From JAJZQZ01 sp963790415 (GTDB taxonomy: Bacteria > Actinomycetota > Thermoleophilia > RBG-16-64-13), in assembly GCA_963790415.1 (NCBI GenBank), contig CAWBOK010000009.1, positions 434,001 through 498,000 of the forward strand: a DNA stretch of 64,000 bases, in the 5' to 3' direction. The notes beneath the pieces are model-generated. The model did not search any database and was not told the DNA's origin. It saw nothing but the letters and a program-made list of their open reading frames with translations. A program made the translations under genes and the position numbers. Positions within the stretch are counted from its first letter, which is position 1. Each line of letters opens with the position of its first letter. Positions 10,040-19,350 of the stretch are shown piece after piece.

Positions 10040-11913
10040 CTACCCTGTCTTGTGCACGTAGTCGTAGACTCCGCGGGCCACCTTCCCGGGCAGCCCCGGG
10101 ACGGCCTCCAGCTCTTCGCGAGACGCCTGAAGGAAGCGTTCGGGAGAGCCGAAATGGCGGAGGATGGCCGACTTTCGCTTCCCTCCCACCCCGGGTAGGC
10201 CGTCGAGGAGACTGTCCGTGGTCTGAGCGGACCGTCGTCGCCTATGATGCCCCACGGCGAAGCGGTGGGCCTCGTCGCGCACACGCTGCAGAAGGAGCAA
10301 GCGCCGGCGCATCTCGGTCCAAGAGCAGCGGAGCCGAGCGCCCGGGAAGGAACACCTCCTCATCTCGCTTAGCCAGGGAGATGACCGGCACGACATCGTC
10401 CAGCCCGGCTTCGATCAGCGCGGAGACGGCCGCGCCCAACTGACCCTTACCCCCATCGATCAGCACCAGATCGGGAACGGCCTCGAACGACGGGTCGTAC
10501 GCGCCGGCATCGGACACCCCTGCGGCGCGGGTGAACCGGCGGAGGAGGACCTCGTGGATCGAGCCCACGTCGTCCTGCCCGTCGGTCGAGCGGATGACGA
10601 ACGACCGGTAGTCGCTTTTGCGCGGCACCCCGCCTTCGAACACCACCATCGACGCCACGATGTTCTCGGGGCCGAGGTTGGAGATGTCGTAGCCCTCTAT
10701 GCGTATGGGCGGGCCGGGCAGAGCCAGCACCTGCTGCAGCGCCGTCAGCGCTCCGTACCGGTGCTCGCGGGTGCGTTCGGCGCGCAGCCGGTCGTGCTCC
10801 AGCGCAAGCGCCGCATTCGTGTCGGCCAACTCCTGCAGGCGACGTTTATCGCCGCGTTCGGCGGTGCGCACGTTCACCTTGGTACCGCGCAGACCCTCCA
10901 GGAACGTCGACAGACCCTCCAGACCACCCACGGAGCGTGGCACCACCACCTCCGGGGGCACCACCAAGCGCGGTCGAGTAGTACTCGCCCACGAATCGTT
11001 CGAGTATCTCCGACTGTGTGGCTCCTTCAACGTTGACCAGGCTGAACCCGCGGCGATCGGAGAGGATGCCGTCTCGGGTGATGAACACCTGCACGTTCGC
11101 GCCGTGCTCGTCCAGCGCCATGCCGATGATGTCGGCGGCGCCCATGACGCTGGACTGCACCTGTTGGCGCTGAAGGACATGCTGCAGAGCCTCGAGCCGA
11201 TCGCGATAGAGAGCGGCCCTCTCGAAATCGCGCGCGGCGGATGCCTCCCGCATCTCGGCCTCGATGTCTCCGGCCACGCGTGCGTGTCGTCCGGAGAGGA
11301 AGTCCACCACCCGGCCCACCACCACCGCGTACTCCTCGGAGGTGATGCCCTCCACGCACGGAGCCAGGCAGCGCTTGATGTGGTATTGCAGGCACGGAGA
11401 CCCACTCGAGCGGCCGGGCCGGGCGCCGCGGCACTTGCGGAACGGGAATATGCGGCCCAGGATGTCCAGGGTCTCGCGCACTTTGGCCGCGCTCGCGTAG
11501 GGCCCGAAATACTGGTTGCCCCTTCTGTGAGGCTGACGGGTGAACAAGACCCGGGGGAACTCGTCCTCTTGAGTGACCACGATATAGGGATACGACTTGT
11601 CGTCGCGCAACCGGATGTTGTACTGAGGACGATGCCGCTTGATGAGGTTGTGCTCGAGGAGGAGCGCCTCCACCTCGGACGAGGCCACGATCCACTCCAG
11701 CGATCGTGCCCGGTCGACCATCTCGGCCACCTTCGCCGGCACCCTGTGCGCACTCTCCTCGCGCGCGGCGGGCAGGTAGCTCGCCAGCCGCCGACGCAGC
11801 GACAGGGCCTTGCCCACATACAGCACTGAGCCGCCGTCTTCCCGGAACAGGTACACCCCGGGAAGATCGGGAGCATCCCGCATCTGTCGTTCCAGCTCCG
11901 CCGAGGTGTTCAC
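10040..11913 (-). CDS. uvrC: Excinuclease ABC subunit C (two frameshifts)
   Basis: UvrC makes the dual incisions in nucleotide excision repair. In order it shows the GIY-YIG nuclease domain (GVYLFRE ... VLYVGKA), a four-Cys-region segment (FRKCRGARPGRSSGSPCLQ), the UVR motif (ARDFERAALYRDRLEAL), the RNase H-like nuclease (IEGYDISNLG, DLVLIDGGKGQL) and a C-terminal helix-hairpin-helix (DGLPGVGGKRKSAILRHF). The frame breaks near 10965 and again near 10320. In both places an in-frame CTT codon is followed by a +1 shift, and deleting one T restores the expected protein. The combined length of about 624 residues is typical. The GTG start has no clear ribosome-binding site and lies 20 bases after fabI. 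Confidence 0.88.
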
Positions 11914-11933
11914 AAGTATCGCGCGACGGCCGT

Positions 11934-12737
11934 TCAGCCGGTCGAGGCCACGTCCTTGACCACCGGGGGCACGGCTATGGTGCTGTAGCCGGAGTCCACG
12001 TGCATCACCTCTCCGGTGATCCCGCGACCCCAGTCGCTCAGAAGCAACATGGCGGCGTCGCCCACCTCATCGGGGGTCGTCGACCGCCGCAACGGAGCGT
12101 TCTGCTCGTACCACTCGAAGATCTTGCGGAAGTCGCCGATGCCGGCGGCCGCCAGCGTGCGGATGGGACCGGCAGAGATGGCGTTGACGCGGATGCCCCG
12201 CGGGCCCATGTCGGCGGCAAGATAGCGTACGCTCGCCTCGAGGGCGGCTTTGGCCACGCCCATGATGTTGTAGTGAGGGATCGTCCGTTCGGCGCCCAGA
12301 TAGGTCAGCGTCAGGATCGACCCGCCTTCGCCCATCAGAGGCAGGGCCGCGCGGGCGCAGGCCGCCAGCGAGAACACCGACACGTCCAACGCGACGTGGA
12401 AACCCTCGCGCGACGTGTCGAGGAACATGCCTTTGAGCTCGTCCCTGTTTGCGTAGGCGACGGAGTGCACCAGGAAATCGAGCGAGCCCCAGCGGCGTCC
12501 GATCTCCGCGAACAGCTCGTCTATCTCGTCGTCGGAACGAACGTCGCAGGGAAGGACGATATCGGAACCCACCTCGGCTGCCAGCGGACGCACCCGCTTC
12601 TCTATCGCCTCTCCCACGAACGTGAACGCGAGTTCGGCGCCCTCGCGTCGGGCCGCCTGTGCGATCCCCCACCCGATACTCCGGTCGTTCGCCACCCCCA
12701 TGATGAGGCCTCGACGGCCCTCCAGAACACCTCCCAT
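11934..12737 (-). CDS. fabI: Enoyl-[acyl-carrier-protein] reductase (NADH), FabI type
   Basis: FabI performs the last reduction in each fatty-acid elongation cycle. The 267-residue short-chain dehydrogenase-like protein has the N-terminal nucleotide motif GVANDRSIGWGIA, the catalytic Tyr/Lys pair in YNIMGVAKA, and the FabI-typical SAGPIRTLAAAGI. GGAGG lies seven bases before the ATG. It is the first gene of the leftward block and is divergent from the M42 peptidase, with about 180 bases between them for promoters. Confidence 0.96.
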   Translation of the reverse strand: MGGVLEGRRGLIMGVANDRSIGWGIAQAARREGAELAFTFVGEAIEKRVRPLAAEVGSDIVLPCDVRSDDEIDELFAEIGRRWGSLDFLVHSVAYANRDELKGMFLDTSREGFHVALDVSVFSLAACARAALPLMGEGGSILTLTYLGAERTIPHYNIMGVAKAALEASVRYLAADMGPRGIRVNAISAGPIRTLAAAGIGDFRKIFEWYEQNAPLRRSTTPDEVGDAAMLLLSDWGRGITGEVMHVDSGYSTIAVPPVVKDVASTG

Positions 12738-12919
12738 GCACCCTCCTCAAGACCGGAACCTGCCCCGGATCATCGCGCCCGGACGGCGCGGTCGTCTCCG
12801 AGGCCAGGATATCAGAGGGCGGTGCGCATGATGTACCGTGTCGGGGTACACTGGGGCGGGGCCGGTCAACACCCCGCGCGATAGCGTAGACCTCAGCCGA
12901 CGATCGGAGCGACTGTCAC

Positions 12920-13975
12920 ATGGACGAAACACGGAGATTGCTCACGCTCTTTGCCAACGCTCATGGCGTATCCGGGTACGAAGGGGAACTCTCGGAACTC
13001 CTCTCCCGGGAACTCGAGCCCCTCGTGGACGAAGTGTCGGTCGACGGTATGGGCAACGTAGTGGGCATCCGCCGCGGTGACGGCCCGGCCATCATGATCG
13101 CCGCCCACATGGACGAGATCGGCTTCATGGTCAAGTACATCGATGAGCAGGGATTCTTGCGCTTCGTCCCCTTGGGTGGCTGGTTCGACCAGATGGTGCT
13201 GGGACAGCGCGTGGTCGTTCACGGCCGCAACGGCCGCCTCACCGGGGTGATCGGTTCGAAGCCGCCCCACATCATGGAGGACGAAGAGCGCAAGAAGATC
13301 GTCAAGATCAAGGACATGTTCATCGACGTAGGCGCGACCGACGCCGAGGACGCCGCCTCGCTCGGCGTAGAGATCGGGTCGCCCGTCACGGTCGATTGCT
13401 CCATGACCACCCTGGCCCACGACCTGGTGACGGGCAAGAGCTTCGACAACCGGGCCGGTGTCGTCGCGATGGTGTCGGCGCTGCAGAAGCTCAAGGGCAA
13501 AGACGTCCACGCCACCGTCTACGCCGTGGGCACCGTGCAGGAAGAAGTGGGTCTCAAGGGTGCCCGGGTCAGCGCCTTCGCCCTCGAACCCGACGCCGCA
13601 CTGGTCACCGACGTGACAGTCCCCGGCGATCACCCCGGCGTGACCAAGGAGCAGCGTCACGTCGCGCTGGGGAAGGGCCCCGTGATCACGGTGGTCGACG
13701 CCGACGGGCGGGGCGTCATGGTGCCGCCGCGCATCGTCGAATGGCTGCGCACAGCCGCCGACGCGGGCTCGCTGCCCTACCAGCTAGATGTGGGCAGCGG
13801 CGGGACCACCGACGCCACCGCGATCCACCTCACCAAGACAGGTATCCCCACGGGGGTCATCAGCGTTCCTGCGCGCTACATCCATTCACCGATAGAAGTA
13901 CTTTCGATCGCCGACATCGACCAGGCGGCGGAGCTCATCGCCCAGGCGGTCCTCAGCGCGCACGAGCACTTGTAG
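12920..13975 (+). CDS. M42 family metallopeptidase (glutamyl/deblocking aminopeptidase type)
   Basis: This is a cytoplasmic dinuclear metal aminopeptidase of the M42 (FrvX/TET) family that forms large tetrahedral complexes and trims peptides. The 351 residues carry the metal and catalytic motifs in order: AAHMDEIGF, SFDNRAG, VQEEVGLKGA (catalytic and ligand Glu), VTDVTVPGDHPG, and the C-terminal YIHSPIE ligand His. GGAG lies upstream of the ATG. It stands alone on the plus strand and converges on the hydroxyacyl-CoA dehydrogenase with an 11-base gap. Substrate specificity cannot be read from the sequence. Confidence 0.93.
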   Translation: MDETRRLLTLFANAHGVSGYEGELSELLSRELEPLVDEVSVDGMGNVVGIRRGDGPAIMIAAHMDEIGFMVKYIDEQGFLRFVPLGGWFDQMVLGQRVVVHGRNGRLTGVIGSKPPHIMEDEERKKIVKIKDMFIDVGATDAEDAASLGVEIGSPVTVDCSMTTLAHDLVTGKSFDNRAGVVAMVSALQKLKGKDVHATVYAVGTVQEEVGLKGARVSAFALEPDAALVTDVTVPGDHPGVTKEQRHVALGKGPVITVVDADGRGVMVPPRIVEWLRTAADAGSLPYQLDVGSGGTTDATAIHLTKTGIPTGVISVPARYIHSPIEVLSIADIDQAAELIAQAVLSAHEHL

Positions 13976-13986
13976 GGAGCATGGTC

Positions 13987-14955
13987 TCAGGCGCCGGCCT
14001 TCGGCGGCCCAGACGCGGAGTCGCGCATCGTGGAGCGCAGGCGCAGGATCGCCGCCAGTGCCTCGTCCCGCTCGCGCGCAAGCTCGGCCATACTGCGACC
14101 GGCCGTCTCCTCGGCGAGGCCCGCCTCCAGCACATCGACGGTGTCATCCGGGAATGTGGTCCACGTGGCCAGGTCGCGCAACATCCCTTCTTTGACGCCC
14201 GCCAAGTGCTCCACGTGACCGCCTATGCCACCCGCGCCGCCCCCCAGATGGTAGAGCAGATGAGGACCCATCACAGCCCAGCGCAGACCGGGCCCGTTGC
14301 GCACGGCGCTGTCGACCTCGTCCACGGTGGCGACCCCACTGCGGACCAACTCCACCGCCTCGCGCCACAGCGCCGCCGAGAGCCGGTTGCCGATGTAGCC
14401 GGGAACGTCCCGGTGGACGACCACCGGCGTCTTCCCCACCGACCGGTAGAAGGAGCGCGCCCGCTCGATCGTCTCCGGCGCCGTGAGCGCGCCCGGCGCC
14501 AACTCCACCAGGGGAACGAGATGCGGAGGATTGTAGGGATGCGCGGCCAGGCACCGCTCGGGTCCGGGCACGTCCTCTTGGATCCGGCTGATCGAGAGAC
14601 CGGACGAGCTGGTGGCGAATAGGGCGTCGGCCGGCGCGTGCTCGGCCGCGAGCCGGAAGACGGCCCGTTTGACGGCCAGATCCTCGGTCACGCACTCCTG
14701 CACGTGTGAAACCGCGGCGAACGTCTCCGCGGGATCGGCCGACGCACGCATCCGGGCCAGCCCGGCCTCGGCCACTGAGGCCACCGCCAGCCCCTGGTCG
14801 ACAAGGAACCGAGCCATCTCCCCGGCCCGCACGGCGGCCGCCCGAACGGTAGCCTCGTCTCGATCATAGAGCCGCACTTCCAGACCGTGCGCGGCGAACA
14901 GAGCCGCCCAACTCGCCCCCTGCAGACCTGCGCCGACGACCGCGACCGCTGTCAC
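13987..14955 (-). CDS. 3-hydroxyacyl-CoA dehydrogenase family protein (L-gulonate/carnitine dehydrogenase-like)
   Basis: This is an NAD-dependent dehydrogenase with an N-terminal Rossmann fold (VAVVGAGLQGASWA, residues 4-17) and the catalytic motifs SSSGLSISRI, AAHPYNPPHL and VPGYIGNRLSAALWREA. The C-terminal GPGLRWAVMGP and HLGGGAGGIGGH resemble lambda-crystallin/L-gulonate 3-dehydrogenase and carnitine dehydrogenase more than classical fatty-acid oxidation enzymes. It has 322 residues, with a GTG start overlapping the upstream acyl-CoA synthetase stop (GTGA) and a GGAGG just before it. Pairing with an acyl-CoA synthetase suggests hydroxy-acid catabolism. The substrate is unknown. Confidence 0.88.
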   Translation of the reverse strand: MTAVAVVGAGLQGASWAALFAAHGLEVRLYDRDEATVRAAAVRAGEMARFLVDQGLAVASVAEAGLARMRASADPAETFAAVSHVQECVTEDLAVKRAVFRLAAEHAPADALFATSSSGLSISRIQEDVPGPERCLAAHPYNPPHLVPLVELAPGALTAPETIERARSFYRSVGKTPVVVHRDVPGYIGNRLSAALWREAVELVRSGVATVDEVDSAVRNGPGLRWAVMGPHLLYHLGGGAGGIGGHVEHLAGVKEGMLRDLATWTTFPDDTVDVLEAGLAEETAGRSMAELARERDEALAAILRLRSTMRDSASGPPKAGA

Positions 14956-16132
14956 GAGCCCTCCTCGCGTGCGTAGCCGACCACTCTCAGACTCTGGGCG
15001 ATCTCCGTGAGGACGGCCGGGTCGTCGATGGTAGACGGCACGGTGTAGGCCTCGCCGTCGGCGATCTTGCGCACGGTGCCCCGCAGGATCTTGCCTGAGC
15101 GCGTCTTCGGCAGACGCCGCACGACCGTCGCCGTCTTGAACGAGGCCACCGCCCCGACCTGCTCGCGGATCATGCGGACCACCTCGGCGACGATCTCCGC
15201 GGAGTCTCGGTCCACGCCCACCTTCAGCACGCACAGCCCGATGGGAACCTGACCCTTGAGGCTATCGGCAGCTCCGAGCACCGCGCACTCGGCCACATCG
15301 GGGTGCTGAGCGATGACTCCCTCCATGCGCCCTGTCGAGAGTCGGTGGCCGGCCACGTTGATCACGTCGTCGACCCGGCCCATGATGAAGAGGTAGCCGT
15401 CTTCGTCCACGTAGCCGCCGTCGCCCGTGAAGTAGTAGCCCGGATACGGGCTGAGGTAGCCTTCGACGAACCGTTCGTCGTCCTGCCATAGGGTGGGCAG
15501 GCATCCCGGAGGCAGGGGAAGTTTGATCGTCACAATGCCCTCGACGTTCGGCCCCACCGGCCGGCCCTCTCCATCGCGATCGCCTGATCGAGCAGCGGTT
15601 TGTACTCGATGATCCGATCGACCTCGATGCCGCACGAGGCGGACACGATCACCGCCGGCTTGGCGTCGTCGATGCGCACCGCGAGTTCGTGGGGTGCGAA
15701 CCCGCCGAAGACGACGGAGTGGACGGCGCCGATGCGGGCGCAGGCCAGCATGGCGATGACGGCCTCGGGGATCATGGGCAGGTAGAGGAGCACCGTGTCG
15801 GCCTTCGCCACTCCGAGCCCGCGCAGTGCCCCGGCGAACAGTGCCACTCGTTCGGTCAACTCCCGATAGGAGTAGCGAACGACCGTGCCGGTCACCGGGC
15901 TGTCGTAGATGAGCGCCGTCTGCTCGCCCCGCCCGGTCTCGACGTGATAGTCGAGGCAGTTGTAGCAGGTATTGAGACGGCCTCCCGCGAACCAGCGGTA
16001 CAGCGGCGCGCGAGTGGCGTCGAGCACGCGGTCCCAGCGCTTGTCCCACTGGACAGCCTCCGCCGCTTCCCCCCAGAAACCCTCCGGATCCTCGATCGAC
16101 CGGCGGAAGGTCTCGGCGTAGTCCAGACTCAA
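14952..16132 (-). pseudogene. Propionyl/acetyl-CoA synthetase (PrpE/Acs family) missing its central ATP-binding region
   Basis: Family members (about 630 residues) activate short-chain acids to acyl-CoA through an acyl-AMP. The N-terminal 190 residues here are PrpE-like (YAETFRRSIEDPEGFWGE, SVVFGGFAPHELAVRI, SASCGIEVDRIIEYKPLL). The C-terminal part is also intact (IKLPLPPGCLPTLW, YFTGDGGYVDEDGYLFIMGR, and the Lys-acetylation motif PKTRSGKILRG). They join abruptly near 15570 with a frame change. Roughly 240 residues are missing, including the P-loop-like TSGTTGxPKG, the acyl pocket and the WWQTE region. As it stands the gene cannot encode an active enzyme. The deletion may be real or an assembly collapse. 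The TTG start is tentative. Confidence 0.85.
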
Positions 16133-16145
16133 GACGGGTCTGGAT

Positions 16146-16322
16146 TCACGACTGCAGCGCTTCTGCGATCATCTTCACTTTCTCGGGGCCGTAGTAGCCG
16201 CAGGCGCCCTTCTTCGCGTCGGGTTCGAGGCCCTTCTCCTTCACCACCTTGCTGACCTTGCCCTGGGAAACCCCCAGCTTCTCGGCGATCTTGCCTGTAG
16301 TCAGGAGTTCCGAATCGGCCAT
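16146..16322 (-). CDS. Small helix-turn-helix protein
   Basis: This is a 58-residue protein with an N-terminal HTH-like segment (LLTTGKIAEKLGVSQGKVSK, about residues 6-25) followed by a Lys-rich helix and GACGYYGPEKVKMIAEAL. The first part resembles MerR or excisionase-type winged HTH recognition helices, so DNA binding is the most likely role. The target is unknown. GGAG precedes the ATG by about nine bases. It is four bases downstream of hflX and 13 bases upstream of the broken acyl-CoA synthetase, so it may be co-transcribed with both. Confidence 0.75.
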   Translation of the reverse strand: MADSELLTTGKIAEKLGVSQGKVSKVVKEKGLEPDAKKGACGYYGPEKVKMIAEALQS

Positions 16323-16326
16323 CGTC

Positions 16327-17640
16327 TCACGCTCCTTGTTCGGTGATCGGATACTTGAGGGCACGCCGCCACGCCCGGGCGGCCTCGGCTAGTTCGCCGG
16401 CGAGCGCGGGCGCCACCCGGCCGTGAACACGAACATCCGCGTCGCGATAGTCGAAGGCGACCGATCCGCGTTCGCGCAGTCGGGAGAGGAGGGCGCCGGC
16501 AGTGTAGGGCACGGCCAGGTCCACGTCCACCCAGAGTTCAGTGAGTACCGCGACCAACTCGGCCCGTAGGTGGTCCAGTCCTTGGCCGGTGAGCGCCGAG
16601 ACTGCGACTGCGTGTTGCTCCCCACGCGGGACCACGAAGGCGATCCCTTCCTCGCCCTTCACCACGTCGATCTTGTTGTGCACCAGCACCCGGGGCTTAT
16701 GTCCCGCGCCCAACTCGTCCAGGACCGTGCGGATCGTCAGCCGGTGCTCCGCGGCGTGACGATCGGCGGCGTCGACCACTTCCAGCAGCACATCGGCCCG
16801 CACGACCTCCTCCAGGGTGGCCCGGAAGGAGTCGACCAGCTGGTGCGGCAGCTTGTGGATGAAGCCGACCGTGTCCGACACGATGACCGCTTGGCCGTCG
16901 CCAAGGCTTACCCGGCGCGAGGTCGGGTCCAGCGTCGCAAAGAGCTTGTCCTCCACATGGACGACGCCGCTCCCCACCAGTGCGTTCAGCAAGGTCGACT
17001 TGCCGGCGTTGGTGTACCCCACGATGGCCACGCTGGGCAGCAGGCGCTTGTCGCGGGCCCGCGCGGCAGTCTCGCGCCGGACACGTACGTCCTCCACCCG
17101 CGCCTTCATCGTCTTGATGCGCTCGCGGATGACTCGGCGGTCGGTCTCCAGCTGGGTCTCGCCGGGGCCTCGCGTACCGATGCCGCCGCCCGTGCGGGAG
17201 AGGTGGGTCCAGAGGCGGGTAAGACGCGGAAGCTGGTATTGGAGCTGCGCCAGTTCCACCTGGAGACGACCTTCGTGGGTACGGGCCCGTTGCGCGAATA
17301 TGTCGAGGATCACCCCGCTGCGGTCGAGCACCTTGACATCGAGGAGCTTCTCCAGGTTGCGCTGCTGCTTTGGCGAGAGTTCGTCGTCGGCCACGACCAC
17401 GGTGAACCCGGTGGCCCCCTTGGCCGCCTTCAGTTCCTCGGATTTGCCCGTTCCCAGGTAGAGATTGGGCTGGATGTTGGCCCGTTTCTGCGACACCGAC
17501 CCCACGACTTCCCCACCCGCGGTCTCGACCAGGGCCGCGAGCTCCAGCAACGACTCCTCCGCTGTCCACCCATCTTCCGCGCCGGTGTCCACGGCGATGA
17601 GGAAGGCCTTCTCATGTTTCTCCTGTGTGTCTTCAGTCAT
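16327..17640 (-). CDS. hflX: Ribosome-associated GTPase HflX
   Basis: HflX is a stress GTPase that splits or rescues stalled ribosomes. The 437 residues comprise the HflX N-domain (about 1-190, with LYLGTGKSEELK, VLDRSGVILDIFAQRA and the Gly-rich GGGIGTRGPGETQLE), then a G domain with G1 GYTNAGKSTL, G3 DTVGF, and G4 HNKID. A short C-terminal domain follows. A TGG-TACAGT extended -10 ends eight bases before the ATG with no ribosome-binding site between, which suggests a leaderless mRNA. Confidence 0.95.
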   Translation of the reverse strand: MTEDTQEKHEKAFLIAVDTGAEDGWTAEESLLELAALVETAGGEVVGSVSQKRANIQPNLYLGTGKSEELKAAKGATGFTVVVADDELSPKQQRNLEKLLDVKVLDRSGVILDIFAQRARTHEGRLQVELAQLQYQLPRLTRLWTHLSRTGGGIGTRGPGETQLETDRRVIRERIKTMKARVEDVRVRRETAARARDKRLLPSVAIVGYTNAGKSTLLNALVGSGVVHVEDKLFATLDPTSRRVSLGDGQAVIVSDTVGFIHKLPHQLVDSFRATLEEVVRADVLLEVVDAADRHAAEHRLTIRTVLDELGAGHKPRVLVHNKIDVVKGEEGIAFVVPRGEQHAVAVSALTGQGLDHLRAELVAVLTELWVDVDLAVPYTAGALLSRLRERGSVAFDYRDADVRVHGRVAPALAGELAEAARAWRRALKYPITEQGA

Positions 17641-17648
17641 ACGAGGTC

Positions 17649-17657
17649 ACTGTACCA
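17649..17657 (-). promoter_or_regulatory. Candidate extended -10 promoter of hflX (leaderless)
   Basis: On the minus strand TGG-TACAGT is followed by eight bases and the hflX ATG. Transcription would start at or next to the initiation codon. No -35 was recognised. Confidence 0.5.
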
Positions 17658-17787
17658 TCGCGCGGCGGCGGCGGGCAGACTCGTGCGCCCTTCCGTGGGG
17701 CGGATGCGCTACCATAAGTTGACGGTGTTGGCATCCGGCGAACGCCGCACAGGTGCGGGGCCTGTGATCCACGACCCGGAGGTCACC

Positions 17788-18333
17788 ATGATCCGCGGGG
17801 AACTTGTCTATCTGACCCCTCTCGACCCGGCGAACGCCGAACATGTGCGGGCCTGGATCAACGACCCTGAGGTCAACCAATGGCTGAAGAGCGGACACAT
17901 CCCCGTGTCCAAAGCCGCGGAACTGACATTCTACGAGGAATCGGAGCAGGCATCCCGCGCGGGCACCGCCTATCGCTTCGAGATCCGCGTCCTTGCCGGC
18001 AACCGCCTGGTGGGCCACTGCGGACTCGAGGACGTCGACCACCTGTCTCGTCAGGCCGAGATAGGCCTGGTGATCGGAGAGGTGACCGAGTGGGGCAAGG
18101 GATACGGCGGCGACGCCATCCGCGCCCTGCTTGGGTTCGGGTTCATGACCCTCGGCCTGCATCGGATATGGATCGGCGCTTTTGCCAACCACGAGCGTGC
18201 CCTGGCTCTCTACCGCCGGCTCGGTTTCAGCGACTGCGGGCGAGATCGCGAGACGCACTTCCTGCACGGGGAGTTCCACGATCTGGTGCGCCTCGATCTT
18301 CTGGACCGGGAGTGGCGGGCGACGCTCGGCTGA
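17788..18333 (+). CDS. GNAT family N-acetyltransferase (RimJ/RimL-like)
   Basis: This is an acetyl-CoA-dependent acetyltransferase of 181 residues. It begins with the ribosomal-protein-acetyltransferase-like MIRGELVYLTPLD, contains the beta-bulge region RLVGHCGLEDVD and the acetyl-CoA-binding loop EWGKGYGGDAIRALLGFGF, and ends with the ALALYRRLGFSDCGRDRE motif typical of RimL/SpeG-type enzymes. GGAGG lies seven bases before the chosen ATG. A longer in-frame extension upstream has no family similarity and is rejected. The substrate is not identifiable. Confidence 0.9.
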   Translation: MIRGELVYLTPLDPANAEHVRAWINDPEVNQWLKSGHIPVSKAAELTFYEESEQASRAGTAYRFEIRVLAGNRLVGHCGLEDVDHLSRQAEIGLVIGEVTEWGKGYGGDAIRALLGFGFMTLGLHRIWIGAFANHERALALYRRLGFSDCGRDRETHFLHGEFHDLVRLDLLDREWRATLG

Positions 18334-18408
18334 CCCGCCGCGTGGGGGCCGGATGACCTGTCACGCCGCGCCGGCCGACTCGGCGGGCCGCACCGATGCC
18401 GGCGCCCG

Positions 18409-18417
18409 TGCTAGCAT
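18409..18417 (+). promoter_or_regulatory. Candidate extended -10 promoter of the DUF1638 gene (leaderless)
   Basis: TGC-TAGCAT is followed by six bases and the ATG at 18424, with no ribosome-binding site in between. This is the same architecture as upstream of hflX, uvrA and the D,D-carboxypeptidase gene. Confidence 0.45.
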
Positions 18418-18423
18418 TCGCCC

Positions 18424-19254
18424 ATGAATACACCACAGGCCACCACCGCGCAGTCACCCACCCTCTCCCTCGAAGCACCCTGCCCATCTTCTTCCTCGGT
18501 CATCCTCGCCTGCGAGATGATCGACGACGAGGTCAAACTCGTGCTCGAGCGGATGGCCAAGCGGGCCGGTTCCTTCCCCCTGGTCTGGATCGAGAGCGGG
18601 CTTCACGATCGACCGGAGAAACTGCGCGACCACATCCAGAGTCTTCTCGACCTTCTGGACGCCGCCGCCATAACCGGAGAGCCGGCGGTGCTGCCGTCGG
18701 TCGAACCCGGCCGTGGCCCGGGCGCCGAGCGTTCGACCGAGGTCACCGTGTCGCCGGTCGACGACGTGCTCCTCGCCCTCGGCTACTGCGGCAACGGCCT
18801 GCAGGGGCTCGTCTCGCGCACGGCGCGCCTCGTGTTCCCCCGCGTGGACGATTGCATCTCACTGTTCCTGAACCACGGCTGCTGCCGAGCGGACATCAAG
18901 CGGGACGCCCACGCGTTCTACCTGACCAAGGGATGGTTGGCCCACAACAACGCGTTTCTCGATTCCCACAAGGAATGGGTGGAGCGCTACGGTCCCGAGA
19001 AGGCCCATTACCTCCGCAAGGCGAGCTTGGCGGCCTACCAGCGCTTCACGCTGATCGACACGGGAGCCTACGACGTGACCACGCAGGTGCCCACCGTGCA
19101 GAAGATGGCCGACGACCTCGAACTCGAACAGACCCTGGTGCCGGGATCGCTGCAACTCCTCGAGCGGCTGGTCGCCGGGCCGTGGGACTCGGAGGTGGTC
19201 GTGGTGCCCCCAGGCGAAGCCATCACCATCTTCCACCTCTTCGCACAGGACTGA
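18424..19254 (+). CDS. DUF1638 domain protein
   Basis: This is a 276-residue protein of uncharacterised family DUF1638, which in other genomes is found beside corrinoid-dependent methyltransferases. The hallmark segments are SVILACEMIDDEV at the start of the domain, VWIESGLHDRPEKLRDHI, LGYCGNGLQGL, a DDC motif (PRVDDCISLFLNHG), and FYLTKGWLAHNN. Several conserved Cys and His residues in these segments could bind a metal or corrinoid, but this is inference. No methyltransferase gene of that type is in the window. The first 25 residues are low-complexity and outside the domain. Confidence 0.8.
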   Translation: MNTPQATTAQSPTLSLEAPCPSSSSVILACEMIDDEVKLVLERMAKRAGSFPLVWIESGLHDRPEKLRDHIQSLLDLLDAAAITGEPAVLPSVEPGRGPGAERSTEVTVSPVDDVLLALGYCGNGLQGLVSRTARLVFPRVDDCISLFLNHGCCRADIKRDAHAFYLTKGWLAHNNAFLDSHKEWVERYGPEKAHYLRKASLAAYQRFTLIDTGAYDVTTQVPTVQKMADDLELEQTLVPGSLQLLERLVAGPWDSEVVVVPPGEAITIFHLFAQD

Positions 19255-19350
19255 CCTACTCCGGCGCCCTGAGCACGTTCACCCTTTCCGGCGACCGCCG
19301 GGCGTTCTCGTAGGGAACCCGCGGGCGAAGTGCCTCTGGCGCCGCGCCGC

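Noticed and set aside
16570..18333. A 587-codon open frame on the plus strand running through hflX into the GNAT gene
   Set aside because: The first 400 codons are antisense to hflX and have no family similarity. Only the last 181 residues, after a good ribosome-binding site, are a real protein.
17788..18333. The idea that every CTT codon is a four-base codon in this organism
   Set aside because: The intact GNAT gene reads CTT followed by G or C several times without a shift, and the M42 peptidase gene has an unshifted CTT. At most the effect would be context-dependent.
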